57,326 nucleotides of DNA from Actinomycetota bacterium (GCA_030840805.1 JAVEDU010000037.1:1-57326); one strand, 5' to 3'. Shown: positions 45,094 to 54,065, numbered from the stretch's first letter. Notes: a model not told the origin generated them from the sequence alone. A program made the numbers and translations.

Positions 45094-46689
45094 GTGAAGG
45101 CACCAGAGCTGGCCGCCGTCGCCGCCAAGGCGCTGTCCGACGTGGGGTCGGACATCATGTTCGGCGTCCCCGGCGGGGGCAACAATCTGGAGATGATCGG
45201 CGCCGCGGAGGCGGCCGGGATCCGGTTCGTGCTGGCCCACGGCGAGACCGCGGCGACGATCATGGCCGCCGTCTACGGCGATCTGACCCGGCGCCCCGCG
45301 GCGTGCATCGTCACCCGTGGCCCCGGCGCGGCGAGCGCGGTGAACGGCGCGGCCCAGGCCCTGCTCGACCGGCAGCCGCTGCTCCTGCTCACCGATGCCG
45401 TCAGCAGCGCAGAACGCCAGCGCGTCTCACACCAGCGACTGGACCAGACCGCGATGTTGGCCGCGGTGACGAAGTCCAGCGGCACGCTGGGCAGGCACGA
45501 CGCGGTCGGCACGATCGAGGGCGCGCTCGCGCTGGCCATCGAGGCCCCGCCCGGGCCGGTACACCTCGATTTCGACCCCGCCGCCACGTCGGCCGTCGTC
45601 TCACCGCTGCCCGCCCCGGCGGCCTCGCCGGAGGCCGCCACCGAGCGACTCCTCGGTTACGTCGCGGCGAGCAGGCGGCCGGCCATCCTGCTCGGCGTCG
45701 GGGCGCGCGGGGCATCGGCCCAGATCCGCGACCTCGTCCGCGGCACCGGCATCCCGGTGCTGATGACCTACCGCGCCAAGGGCATCGTGCCGGACTCCTG
45801 GCCCAACTCCGGTGGCCTGCTCACCGGCGCGACCGTCGAGGCGCCCATCCTCGAGGCCGCCGATCTCCTCGTGGCGATCGGCCTCGACACCGTCGAGCTG
45901 ATCCCGAACGCGTGGGCGTACGAGGCGCCGGTCGTGTCGTTGTCGTCCTGGCCGGAGGACAGCCCCTACTTCGCGGCGCAGGTCGAGGTCGTCGGTGATC
46001 TCGGGGCGCTGGTCGGCCGGCTGACGCTCGCCGACGGGTGGCCCGCGGGTTTCGCGGCGGACGAGCGCGGGCGGGGCGTGGCCCGGCTCGTCGACGGCCC
46101 CGCACCGGAGGACGGCCTCGCTCCCACCGACGTCGTCGCACGGACCCGCGCGATCGCCCCGGCGGGCACGATCGCCACGGTCGACGCGGGCGCCCACATG
46201 CTGGCGGCCATGCCGCTGTGGGACACCGAGGAACCGGACGAGGTGCTGATCTCCAGTGGGCTGGCCACGATGGGATTCGCACTGCCGGCGGCGGTCGCCG
46301 CGGCGCTCGCGTACCCCGACCGCCGGACCGTGTGCTTCGTGGGCGACGGCGGGCTCGGCATGGCCCTGGCCGAGCTGGAGACCGTCGCCCGGCTCGGACT
46401 GCCGATCACGGTGGTGGTCTTCAACGACAGTGCGCTGAGCCTGATCGCCCTCAAGCAGAAGTCCGACGGTCACGGTGGCAGCGGCGCGACCGCGTACCGC
46501 GAGACGGACTTCGCCATGATCGGCGAGGGCTCCGGCATTCCGTCGGTACGGGTGGCGCGCGGCGACGACCTGGACCGCGAGCTCGCGAGGACGTTCGCCG
46601 CGGACGGCCCGGCGCTCCTGGACGTCCGGGTCGACCCGCGCGGGTACCCGCACATCATGACCGCGATCCGTGGTCCCCGACAGCGCTGA
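45094..46689 (+). CDS. ThDP-dependent enzyme of the acetolactate synthase/2-oxoacid decarboxylase group
   Basis: 531 residues in three domains. The cofactor-activating Glu is in AHGETAA near 50; the middle domain has PAILLGVGARGAS; the ThDP-Mg motif runs from GDGGLGMALAELE near 417 to FNDSAL near 444. It is not a standard acetolactate synthase: no regulatory subunit gene is near. A decarboxylase of a 2-oxoacid from the imported compound is the likeliest role. GTG at 45094 has GAGGAG upstream. Confidence 0.88.
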   Translation: MKAPELAAVAAKALSDVGSDIMFGVPGGGNNLEMIGAAEAAGIRFVLAHGETAATIMAAVYGDLTRRPAACIVTRGPGAASAVNGAAQALLDRQPLLLLTDAVSSAERQRVSHQRLDQTAMLAAVTKSSGTLGRHDAVGTIEGALALAIEAPPGPVHLDFDPAATSAVVSPLPAPAASPEAATERLLGYVAASRRPAILLGVGARGASAQIRDLVRGTGIPVLMTYRAKGIVPDSWPNSGGLLTGATVEAPILEAADLLVAIGLDTVELIPNAWAYEAPVVSLSSWPEDSPYFAAQVEVVGDLGALVGRLTLADGWPAGFAADERGRGVARLVDGPAPEDGLAPTDVVARTRAIAPAGTIATVDAGAHMLAAMPLWDTEEPDEVLISSGLATMGFALPAAVAAALAYPDRRTVCFVGDGGLGMALAELETVARLGLPITVVVFNDSALSLIALKQKSDGHGGSGATAYRETDFAMIGEGSGIPSVRVARGDDLDRELARTFAADGPALLDVRVDPRGYPHIMTAIRGPRQR

Positions 46690-46755
46690 GCGCGGCTCGT
46701 CCGGCCGGGGAGTTCCGCCGCTAGGCTTCGAGATCGACCCGAGAATTGAGGCTCC

Positions 46756-47505
46756 ATGACCACGAGGCCCGGCCGGCGGGAGAGCACCTACCGCAGGCTG
46801 GCCCGCGAGCTACGCGGCCAGATCCTGCAGGGGATGTACCCCGACGACCGCCGGCTCCCCACCGAGGCCGAGCTCGCGGCAAGCCACCAGGTCAGCCGGC
46901 AGACCGTGCGGCGGGCGTTCCAGGACCTGGTCGCGGAGGGCATGGTCTATCGCGTCCCGGGGCGGGGCACCTTCGCCACGTCGAAGGACGGGACGTACAT
47001 CCGCCAGTTCGGGTCGGTCGACGACCTGATGGGGCTGTCCGTCGACACCCAGCTCGAGGTCATCAGCCCGCTGCGGCGGCAGGTGGACGTGAACGCGGCG
47101 GGACGGCTCCGGCTGGAGTCCGACGCGGTACACGCGGTGGTGTTCCGCCGGCTCCACGACGAGACGCCGTTCTGCCTCACGACGGTGTTCCTCCCGCCGT
47201 CGATCGGGCGCAAGCTCGAATCGGTGGCCGACCTGACGAGGGGCGGCGCGAAGAGCACGGTCACGATCATCGGGCTGCTGGACACCCGGCTGGAGGCCCC
47301 CATCGCGGAGGCCGAGCAGAGCGTGACGGTGGACCTCGCGAGTGCGGAGGTCGCCGGCCACCTCGGCTGCGCGGAGGGACACCCGGTGCTGCGGATCGAC
47401 CGGCTGTACCACGACACGATGGAACGGGCCGTGGAGTTGGCGATCAGCTACTTCCTGCCGGAGCACTACTCCTATCGGGTCAGACTGCGGCGCAGCGTCA
47501 CCTGA
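46756..47505 (+). CDS. GntR-family regulator with UTRA domain (HutC type)
   Basis: 249 residues. Winged helix at about 8-75 (LPTEAELAASHQVSRQTVRR and VYRVPGRGTFAT) and a UTRA ligand domain at about 90-245. A second regulator of different ligand class within one cluster. It follows the ThDP gene by 66 bases. Its stop codon directly abuts the stop of the convergent RraA-like gene (TGA/TCA). Confidence 0.93.
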   Translation: MTTRPGRRESTYRRLARELRGQILQGMYPDDRRLPTEAELAASHQVSRQTVRRAFQDLVAEGMVYRVPGRGTFATSKDGTYIRQFGSVDDLMGLSVDTQLEVISPLRRQVDVNAAGRLRLESDAVHAVVFRRLHDETPFCLTTVFLPPSIGRKLESVADLTRGGAKSTVTIIGLLDTRLEAPIAEAEQSVTVDLASAEVAGHLGCAEGHPVLRIDRLYHDTMERAVELAISYFLPEHYSYRVRLRRSVT

Positions 47506-48279
47506 TCACCACTGGTTCGCGGGCAGTGCCGCGGTCACGTCGCGCGCGCTCGCGCCCTCGGCGATGAGCGACAGCACCCGGCTCTCGGCCCGTTCGGACT
47601 CCTCGCAGCGGTCGATGACCGCGTCGACGTCCTCGGCCGGGATCACGCAGACGCCGGTCCCGTCGGCGACCACCAGGTCGCCGGGCCGAACCCGAGCGCG
47701 GCCGATCCGGACGGTCCCGTTGATCTCCACGGCCTCCATGCGCTGGCGACCGGTGATCGGGGTACGGCCGCGGCTCCACACCGGGAACCCCATGGCGCGC
47801 AAGGAGTCCACGTCCCGCACGCCACCGTCGACGACGCAGCCCGCGATCCCGAGCCGCTGCGCCCAGCTCGCCGACAGGCCGCCGAGCACCGACCAGTCCG
47901 CGATCCCGCCGCAGTCGAACACCCCGATATCGCCGGCCTCCCCGACGCCGTACAGCTCACGGTCCGCGAGCAGCGGCTTCGCGCCGCGGGCGTACAGCGC
48001 GCCGGGATTCCCGCCGACCGGGACGTACCGGAGCGTGATCGCCGGACCGCAGATGCGCTGCCCGGCCGCGATCGGCGCGAGGTCGTGCGCGGGGACGACG
48101 GCGCCGACACCCAGCTCGTCGAGGACGTCGGACACGGTGGAGCACAGATCGGTCAGGGCATGGAACCGGCCGGTCACTCCGGGGGCGGGGCGGCCGATGC
48201 GGACCGTCGTGATCCGGTCTTCCGCGATCATGCCGAGGAGCCTCGGCCGGACCTCCGCCAACTCGGATTCGGTCGCCAT
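47506..48279 (-). CDS. RraA/HMG-aldolase-like protein
   Basis: 257 residues with the RraA-fold signature GIAGCVVDGGVRDVDSLRAM and the upstream GNPGALYARGAK. Relatives are 4-hydroxy-4-methyl-2-oxoglutarate/oxaloacetate aldolases, and RNase E inhibitors in enteric bacteria; the longer length and context favour an aldolase or decarboxylase. GGGAGG precedes the ATG at 48279. Confidence 0.85.
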   Translation of the reverse strand: MATESELAEVRPRLLGMIAEDRITTVRIGRPAPGVTGRFHALTDLCSTVSDVLDELGVGAVVPAHDLAPIAAGQRICGPAITLRYVPVGGNPGALYARGAKPLLADRELYGVGEAGDIGVFDCGGIADWSVLGGLSASWAQRLGIAGCVVDGGVRDVDSLRAMGFPVWSRGRTPITGRQRMEAVEINGTVRIGRARVRPGDLVVADGTGVCVIPAEDVDAVIDRCEESERAESRVLSLIAEGASARDVTAALPANQW

Positions 48280-48335
48280 GCCGTCCTCCCGGGTGGTCGG
48301 CCGAATCCCGAGTTGATGACCGGCCATTTCGGGTA

Positions 48336-48351
48336 GCGTGCCACACGCCAC
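48336..48351. promoter_or_regulatory. Possible third GntR site
   Basis: The strand shown reads GCGTGCCACACGCCAC; its complement contains GTGGCACGC, identical to nine bases at 44812-44820. It lies between the divergent aldolase and transhydrogenase genes. The half-sites are not inverted, so support is weaker than at 43388. Confidence 0.35.
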
Positions 48352-48393
48352 AATCTGCCGCGCGGCTTCCGCGCGGAACGGAAGGACAGACGC

Positions 48394-49668
48394 GTGCTGC
48401 ATTCCTTCGCCTATCCCCACGAGACCGTCGTGCCGTGGCAGGTGCTCCCACTGCGGATCGGCCTCGGCGCCACGCGGGAGATCGGGTACGAGCTCGCGAA
48501 GCTCGGCGTGCAGCGCGCACTGATCGTCACCGACGAGAACGTCGCCCAGACGGGGCTGCCCGCCGCGATCACCGAGTACGCGGCGGCGTACGGCATCGAC
48601 TGTGTCGTGTGGACGGGCAGCCAGCTGGAGCCGACCGACGCCGCGATCCTGCGCGGGCTCGACGATCTGGACGGCACCTCGTTCGACGGGTACATCGGCG
48701 TCGGCGGTGGGAGCTGCATCGACACGGCGAAGCTGCTCAACCTGCTGCTCTCCCACCCGGCGCCGCTGACCCGCTACCTGGCGCACCCGCATGGCGAGGG
48801 CGTACCGATCCCCGGACCCCTCGCGCCGATGATCGGGGTGCCGACGACGGCGGGCACGGGTTCGGAATGCACCCCGATGGCCGTCGTGGACCTCCACGAG
48901 AACCACGTGAAGGCCGCGGTCTCGAACGAGTACCTCCGGCCGCGGCTGGCGATCATCGACCCGCTCAACACGGTCAGCGCCCCGCCGCCGGTCACCGCGT
49001 CGGCCGGGTACGACGCGCTCGTCCAGGCGCTGGAGTCGTACACGTCCACGCGGTACGACCGCCGACCCGCCGCGGGCTCGCCCGGCGACCGCCCGGTGTA
49101 TGTCGGCTCCCACCCGCTGAGCGAGCTGTTCTGCGAGAAGGCGATCGAGCTCTCCGGTCGCTTCCTCCGGCGGGCGGTGTTCAACGGGCACGACCTCGAG
49201 GCACGCGAGGGGATGAGTCAGGCGGCGCTCTACTCACGACTCGGCAATGCGGGTGTCCACATCCCGCACGCCAACGCCTACGCCGTCGCCGGCCATGTCC
49301 ACGACTACGAGCCGGCCGGCTACACGGTGGACCGACCCGTCGTCCCACACGGACAGTCCGTCGTGGTCACCGCGGCCGCATCCTTCGAGTGGCTGTACCC
49401 CGCCGCACCGGACCGCATCGACCGCGCCGCCGAGCTGCTCGGCGCTCCCCGGGACGACCTCGCCCCGGCCCAGGTGCTCCCGCACTGGCTCCGCACGCTG
49501 GTCGCCGAGACCGGCGGGCCCACCAGCCTCGACGCGCTCGGGTACACCCGCGACGACGTACCGGGGATGGTCGAGACAGCGCTGACCCAGCAGCGGATCC
49601 TGGTGTGCTCGCCGCGCGAGGTGACGGCCGAGGGTCTGGCGACGGTGCTGGAGAACAGCTTCGCGTAG
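48394..49668 (+). CDS. Hydroxyacid-oxoacid transhydrogenase (iron-type alcohol dehydrogenase family)
   Basis: A 424-residue group III metal-dependent dehydrogenase. NAD site VGGGSCIDTAKL near 105, PTTAGTGSE, and the HOT-specific metal segment NAGVHIPHANAYAVAGHVHD near 286. HOT enzymes pass hydride from 4-hydroxybutyrate or a similar hydroxyacid to 2-oxoglutarate with a tightly bound NAD. It would complete the oxidation of a hydroxyacid formed by the neighbouring enzymes. GTG start at 48394. Confidence 0.9.
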   Translation: MLHSFAYPHETVVPWQVLPLRIGLGATREIGYELAKLGVQRALIVTDENVAQTGLPAAITEYAAAYGIDCVVWTGSQLEPTDAAILRGLDDLDGTSFDGYIGVGGGSCIDTAKLLNLLLSHPAPLTRYLAHPHGEGVPIPGPLAPMIGVPTTAGTGSECTPMAVVDLHENHVKAAVSNEYLRPRLAIIDPLNTVSAPPPVTASAGYDALVQALESYTSTRYDRRPAAGSPGDRPVYVGSHPLSELFCEKAIELSGRFLRRAVFNGHDLEAREGMSQAALYSRLGNAGVHIPHANAYAVAGHVHDYEPAGYTVDRPVVPHGQSVVVTAAASFEWLYPAAPDRIDRAAELLGAPRDDLAPAQVLPHWLRTLVAETGGPTSLDALGYTRDDVPGMVETALTQQRILVCSPREVTAEGLATVLENSFA

Positions 49669-50088
49669 GCGGCGGGGCGGGGTCGCCCGGAGGCCGAGGC
49701 GGCCGCGAGCACGAGGCCGGCGGCGGCGGCGGCCGGTGAAGCCGGTGGTCGGGTGATCGACGCCGGACTCGCCGATCCCGCCGGCGTCAGTGGCCGCCAC
49801 CGGCAACGACGGGACGGCGCCGGGACAGCGTGGACGCCATCCCGGGCGGCACTGCGGCGGTCGGCTCCGGCGTCGCCATCGCGTCGGCCGTGTCGTGGAC
49901 CACATGGTGACGTCGAACGCGGGTATCCGGGTGACCACCGTCGAGATCCCCGTGCGGGGCCGGACTTCGTGTTCATGATCAGCCGACCGGGCGAATGTGA
50001 CCCACCGAAGTAGTTGAATTGCTGCGCGTAACCTGCGGGCTCCACCACAATGCACGGCGAGGCAACTCGGTCTCTGAGGGGATTTCGT
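49669..50088. other. 420 bases without a firm gene
   Basis: Coding-like scraps occur (VDAIPGGTAAVGSGVAIAS, then in another frame NAGIRVTTVEIPVRG) but no intact reading frame with a ribosome site. A decayed gene is possible; I cannot name it. Confidence 0.45.
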
Positions 50089-50481
50089 ATGAAGGCACTG
50101 CTGGGCGCCGCCGTACTGGGGATGACGCTGCTCGCGGGAACCGCCTGCGGCGCGGACGCCGCGAAGTGTGAGCCGGCGAGCAAGGCGATGATGGACACGA
50201 TCGCGAAGGGCTCCAAGGCAGACGACTTCACGATCACGTCCGCGATGACGCTGAAGTCGGCCGATCACGACGGCGTCTACGCCGTCGCGGCCAAGACGAA
50301 GAACGGCAGCGCCGCCGAGAAGGTGGGGGTGTGGTCCACCAGCAACACGAGCGGCGAGGGCGCCGTGTACTCGGTCGACAAGGTCGCCAACGAGACGACC
50401 AGCTTCGGCAACGCGGCGCAGGTGGACGGCTCCGTCAAGAGCGGGGATGCCGTCGTCTCCGACGTGAAGGCCTGCCTCTGA
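50089..50481 (+). CDS. Small lipoprotein, unknown function
   Basis: 130 residues. Leader MKALLGAAVLGMTLLAGTAC with a lipobox at Cys20; mature part of about 110 residues rich in Lys, Ser and Asp, with two further Cys (KCEPASK and the C-terminal KACL) that could form a disulfide. GAGGGG precedes the ATG. No family recognised. Confidence 0.85.
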   Translation: MKALLGAAVLGMTLLAGTACGADAAKCEPASKAMMDTIAKGSKADDFTITSAMTLKSADHDGVYAVAAKTKNGSAAEKVGVWSTSNTSGEGAVYSVDKVANETTSFGNAAQVDGSVKSGDAVVSDVKACL

Positions 50482-50492
50482 GCCGGTGCGAC

Positions 50493-50525
50493 GAGAGGGG
50501 GCCACCGTCGGTGGCCCCCTCTTTT
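50493..50525. terminator. Strong intrinsic terminator
   Basis: AGAGGGGGCCACC pairs with GGTGGCCCCCTCT around GTC, followed by TTTT on the plus strand. It ends the lipoprotein gene and can serve the convergent terC gene. Confidence 0.95.
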
Positions 50526-50552
50526 CGTTGCCCCTTGCCCGTTGCCCGTCGC

Positions 50553-51365
50553 TCAGGCGTCGCGCCGGGGCGACGAGACCTGCTCCGCGGGCTCCTCGTC
50601 CTCCTTGAGATACGCCGGCCGGAGGTGCACCGGGGCCGTCACCTCGCGGTGACGACGGCGATCCTGGATCGCCTTGTACCGCAGGTTCAGTGCCTCGACC
50701 CCGAGGGCGAAGGCGATCGGGCCGTACACGTATCCCTTGGGAATGTGGAAGTCGAAGCCCTCGGCGACCAGCGCCGCACCGATCAGGACCAGGAACGCGA
50801 GCGCCAGCATTTTCACCGTGGGATGCCGGTTGACGAAGGTGCTGATCGCACCGGCCGACACGAGCATGATGCCGACCGCGATCACGACGGCGGCGACCAT
50901 GACGCTGAGCTCGTCCACCATCCCGACTGCCGTGATGACGGAGTCCAGCGAGAAGACCACGTCCAGCGCGAGGATCTGCACGATCACCCCGGCGAACGTC
51001 GCGGTCGCGGCGCCGGGCCCGTGGGCCTCCTCGCCCTCCAACCGTTCATGAATCTCGTACGTCGCCTTCACCAGCAGGAATCCGCCGCCGACGATCATGA
51101 TCAGGTCCCGGCCGGATATCTCCTGGCCGAACACCTCGAACAGCGGCGCCGTCAGCCCGATCACCCAGCTCAACGAGAAGAGCAAGCCCACGCGGATCAC
51201 GAGCGCGAGGCTCAGGCCCAGGGTGCGCGCCCTCGCCTGCAGCTCCTTCGGGAGCTTGCCGGCGAGGATCGAGATGAAGATGACGTTGTCGATGCCGAGG
51301 ATGATCTCCAGGACAAGAAGCGTCGAGAACGCGAGCCACAGCTCGGGGCTTGCCAACCATTCCAC
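50553..51365 (-). CDS. TerC-family integral membrane protein
   Basis: 270 residues with seven helices and TerC motifs ALEIILGIDNVIF-like (here LEIILGIDNVIFISIL), ALDVVFSLDSVITAVGM with the paired acidic residues in membrane helices, and a charged tail. TerC proteins are linked to metal (Mn2+) export or membrane protein metalation. GTG at 51365 gives the usual N-terminus MEWLASPELW; no good ribosome site is seen. Confidence 0.92.
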   Translation of the reverse strand: MEWLASPELWLAFSTLLVLEIILGIDNVIFISILAGKLPKELQARARTLGLSLALVIRVGLLFSLSWVIGLTAPLFEVFGQEISGRDLIMIVGGGFLLVKATYEIHERLEGEEAHGPGAATATFAGVIVQILALDVVFSLDSVITAVGMVDELSVMVAAVVIAVGIMLVSAGAISTFVNRHPTVKMLALAFLVLIGAALVAEGFDFHIPKGYVYGPIAFALGVEALNLRYKAIQDRRRHREVTAPVHLRPAYLKEDEEPAEQVSSPRRDA

Positions 51366-51566
51366 CCGCCCACAGTAACTGCCCGCCATCCATTCGACAC
51401 GTCGGGTGAGTGGGCGCCCCACCTCGGCCCGCCGGGGCGGTCGGGAGTCGGTAATCCGATCGCGGGAGCGCGGGCGGCGGAGCATTGTGGAGGGAGCACT
51501 TGCACCGGCAGCGCAACCGGCACCACGTCAGCCCGACTGTCGCCGAACCCTGCTCCGGGAGGCGTC

Positions 51567-51812
51567 ATGGGGCTGCACAGCCTGCTCGGCTCGCCCTTCG
51601 GCCTCGCGCTCCTCGTGTTCGCCGGGTGGCTCCTGCACTCCCTGCTCTGGCCGTACAAGAACTGCTCGCGCTGCGGCGGCTCCAAGAAGCTGAACGCCGT
51701 CGGCGGTGGGGGGTACCGCTCCTGCCCCAAGTGCGGGGGCTCCGGGACCGCCACCCGGGTCGGCCGGCGCATGCTGGGCCTCCTCGGCAGCCGGCGCCGG
51801 TATCACCGCTAG
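51567..51812 (+). CDS. Single-helix zinc-ribbon protein
   Basis: 81 residues: helix GLALLVFAGWLLHSLLW at about 10-28, then a four-Cys zinc ribbon (CSRCGGSKK and CPKCGGSG, DnaJ-like CxxCxG spacing) and an Arg-rich tail. GGGAGG precedes the ATG. It overlaps the next, convergent gene by four bases. Function unknown. Confidence 0.85.
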   Translation: MGLHSLLGSPFGLALLVFAGWLLHSLLWPYKNCSRCGGSKKLNAVGGGGYRSCPKCGGSGTATRVGRRMLGLLGSRRRYHR

Positions 51813-52357
51813 GCCCTGCGGCCCAGGAAGCAGAGCAGCCGCGTCTGCTCGTCCGCGTCGGGCGGTGGCTCGATCGCGGGGCCGCACACGCCCTCGGTGC
51901 GGATCGTGTCGCCGAAACCGGCCGCGGCTTCCCACAGGTGCGCCACCTCGCCTGGGTCGAGCCGGTCGTCCAGCCCGGCGGCCCTCGCCAGGTCCCAGCG
52001 GTGGATCAGCAGGTCGAAGCAGACGAAGCGCCCCACCGCCGCGCCGAGCGACGTCCGGCCGAAGAACCCGTCGAACTCCTCCCCGGCTCGGGCGGGGTCG
52101 TCGAGATCGGCCTGCAACTGGTCGCGCGCCGCACGCCAGGCGGCCCGGACGTCCTCCTCGACGGAGGGGGCGGGGTCGAGCGTGCGCCCGACCAACCCGA
52201 GGAACAGGCCGTGCACCTCGACGAGATGCCGGGTGACGTCGAGTGCGGTCCAGCCCTCGCAGGGCGACGGGCTGCTCCAGCGGTCGGGCGGCACCTGCTC
52301 GATCGTGCGGCTGACGTCGGCCGCGAGGCGGCGGTAGCGGTCGGCAACGGTGGTCAT
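51809..52357 (-). CDS. DinB/maleylpyruvate isomerase-like metal-binding protein (TIGR03086 type)
   Basis: 182 residues. The N-terminal block PCEGWTALDVTRHLVEVH and later DLLIHRWDLARA carry the three His of the DinB-fold metal site. Mycothiol-dependent enzymes share this fold, but TIGR03086 proteins have no assigned reaction. Confidence 0.9.
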   Translation of the reverse strand: MTTVADRYRRLAADVSRTIEQVPPDRWSSPSPCEGWTALDVTRHLVEVHGLFLGLVGRTLDPAPSVEEDVRAAWRAARDQLQADLDDPARAGEEFDGFFGRTSLGAAVGRFVCFDLLIHRWDLARAAGLDDRLDPGEVAHLWEAAAGFGDTIRTEGVCGPAIEPPPDADEQTRLLCFLGRRA

Positions 52358-52421
52358 GCGGACGACGGTAGGCCCGCGCGTACCGCCGGTCTTGGAGGAA
52401 CGCGACAACTACGCTGCGGTC

Positions 52422-53237
52422 GTGGTCGAACCGGTGGAGCGGGACAGTCGTGGCATCCTGCACCCGGGTGCCGGGCTCGAACGCTTCCGGCTCGCGCGGG
52501 TGGCGCCGTCGCGCACGGTCGCGCGGTTCGTCGACCGGTACTGGCTGACGTCGTGGTCGCTGCCGGCGGGCGGCCGGCACGAACAGGTCGTGCTCGTGCA
52601 CCCCGTGGTGAACGTGGTGTTCGAACCCGCGGGGGCCACCATCGGCGGCGTGCGACGAGAACGGTTCACGCGCGAGCTGACCGGCGCCGGCCGCGTGCTC
52701 GGGGTGATGTTCCGGCCGGCCGGCTTCCGGCCGTTCCTGGGTGGTCCGATGTCGACGCTCACCGACACCGCCGTACCGCTGTCCACTGTGCTTCCCGGGG
52801 CGGCGGCGCTGGAACGGGCCGTCGCCGACGCGCTGGCGGGCGGCGTCCCCGATGCCGAGATCGTGTCGCTGGTGGACCGCGCCCTGACGGCACACCTGCC
52901 GGCGGAGCGACAGCAGTCCGAGGACACCACGGTGTGGGCCGAGCGCATCGCGACCGACCGGGAGCTCCGCCGGGTGGACGACGTGGCCCGGCTCGCCGGG
53001 CTGAGTGTGCGGGGGCTACAGCGGAGGTTCGCCGACCACGTCGGCATCGGTCCGAAGTGGATGATCCGCCGGTATCGGCTGTACGAGGTCGCCGAACGCG
53101 CCGCAAGGCACGAGACGGTGGACTGGGCGGCGCTCGCAACAGAGCTCGGCTACGCCGACCAGGCTCACCTGGTCCGGGACTTCACCGCGGCGGTGGGCGA
53201 ACCGCCGGCGCGGTACGCCGGCCGAGGGCCACGGTGA
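52422..53237 (+). CDS. AraC-family transcriptional regulator
   Basis: 271 residues: an N-terminal sensing domain of the DUF6597 kind (VARFVDRYWLTSWSLPAG) and a C-terminal AraC helix-turn-helix pair (VDDVARLAGLSVRGLQRRF, then LATELGYADQAHLVRDF). Start GTG at 52422 is a choice among several; the divergent DinB-like gene, 64 bases away, is a likely target. Confidence 0.9.
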   Translation: MVEPVERDSRGILHPGAGLERFRLARVAPSRTVARFVDRYWLTSWSLPAGGRHEQVVLVHPVVNVVFEPAGATIGGVRRERFTRELTGAGRVLGVMFRPAGFRPFLGGPMSTLTDTAVPLSTVLPGAAALERAVADALAGGVPDAEIVSLVDRALTAHLPAERQQSEDTTVWAERIATDRELRRVDDVARLAGLSVRGLQRRFADHVGIGPKWMIRRYRLYEVAERAARHETVDWAALATELGYADQAHLVRDFTAAVGEPPARYAGRGPR

Positions 53238-53478
53238 GCGGGCGGCCGCGGTGGCAGCAGGAGGACCCCGACGACGAACCGCTGCGAGTCGGGAACGCAC
53301 AGCCCGGTGACTCGGGCACGCGACGCCGACGATGAGCCAGGACGTGTAACTGGCCGCAAGATCGGTGACCCGCGAGTCACCGCCGCGCTGGAAGCCGCGC
53401 TCGGCCCGGAGCCGGACGAAAGGCATGGGCACGACCGTTGCTGATCACGACCGCAACCCCGCTGAGCTGCGGGAACAG
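53238..53478. other. Chromosomal flank of the att site, possible short reading frame
   Basis: A 45-codon frame from GTG 53307 to 53444 looks mildly coding (RKIGDPRVTAALEAALGPEP) but has no family match or clear ribosome site. It may be the end of a decayed gene. Confidence 0.3.
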
Positions 53479-53520
53479 AGCCGACGAGGGGACTTGAACC
53501 CCTAACCGCCCGATTACAAG
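53479..53520 (-). other. att site: 3' half of tRNA-Thr(UGU)
   Basis: Exactly 42 bases on the minus strand: anticodon loop CTTGTAA, stem TCGGG, variable CGGTT, T-arm AGGGG/TTCAAGT/CCCCT, acceptor CGTCGGC and discriminator T. Upstream, where CCCGA should pair with TCGGG, the sequence does not match, so no 5' half exists. This is what remains at one edge when an element integrates in a tRNA gene and rebuilds it at the other edge. Confidence 0.88.
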
Positions 53521-53867
53521 TGCGCCGCGATCTGTCCGGGCCCGACGGATGCCGTCTGCCCCTTGTACCTATGTGCTGGTGAGAGGCCAAGTCTTGTCCT
53601 GTGTTGTCCGCGGGAGTACTGCGCTCGTGCACGGTGCTTGTGACACCGGCGTGACATCTCGATGCGAACTCCGGGCACGGTGGTCGGCCGGGGGCGCGCC
53701 CGAGGTCAGCGGGGTGGCAGCCGTCGTGCTCGGACGTGGTTCGACGGCGTGGTTGCTGTACTTCGCTGCTGTACGACCCCCCACAGGTGAGATCATCGAC
53801 GTCATGGCCCGAGACGTTGTACGCATGTGCCAGTACGGATGGCCTGGCAGCTATACGGAGACTGCAA

Positions 53868-54065
53868 ATGATGGGTGAGCCGGCGCATCGCATTGCGCTC
53901 CTCGTGTGGATGACGTCGCTCTCCGTATTCATGTTAATCACAGCCTCCCCTGGGTGGCCGAAGATCATTGGCGGCTGCATGTTCTTGCCGCTGGCCGTGC
54001 AGATGGCGTGGGACTGGTGGAAGGGTCGACAAACCAAGCTGCGGAAGGTTGGACCAGACGTCTGA
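53868..54065 (+). CDS. Small two-helix membrane protein of the mobile element
   Basis: 65 residues: IALLVWMTSLSVFMLITA and IIGGCMFLPLAVQMAWDW are hydrophobic, followed by a basic tail. GGAG lies seven bases before a double ATG. Between the att site and this gene (53521-53867) I see no supported gene. Function unknown. Confidence 0.65.
   Translation: MMGEPAHRIALLVWMTSLSVFMLITASPGWPKIIGGCMFLPLAVQMAWDWWKGRQTKLRKVGPDV

Noticed and set aside
45094-46689. Acetolactate synthase for branched amino acids
   Set aside because: No small regulatory subunit or ilvC is nearby and the gene sits in a catabolic context.
53479-53520. Functional tRNA-Thr gene
   Set aside because: The 5' half, D-arm and matching anticodon stem are absent.
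53549-53878. 109-codon frame right of the att site
   Set aside because: No ribosome site, no family match, and it overlaps the better supported membrane protein at 53868.
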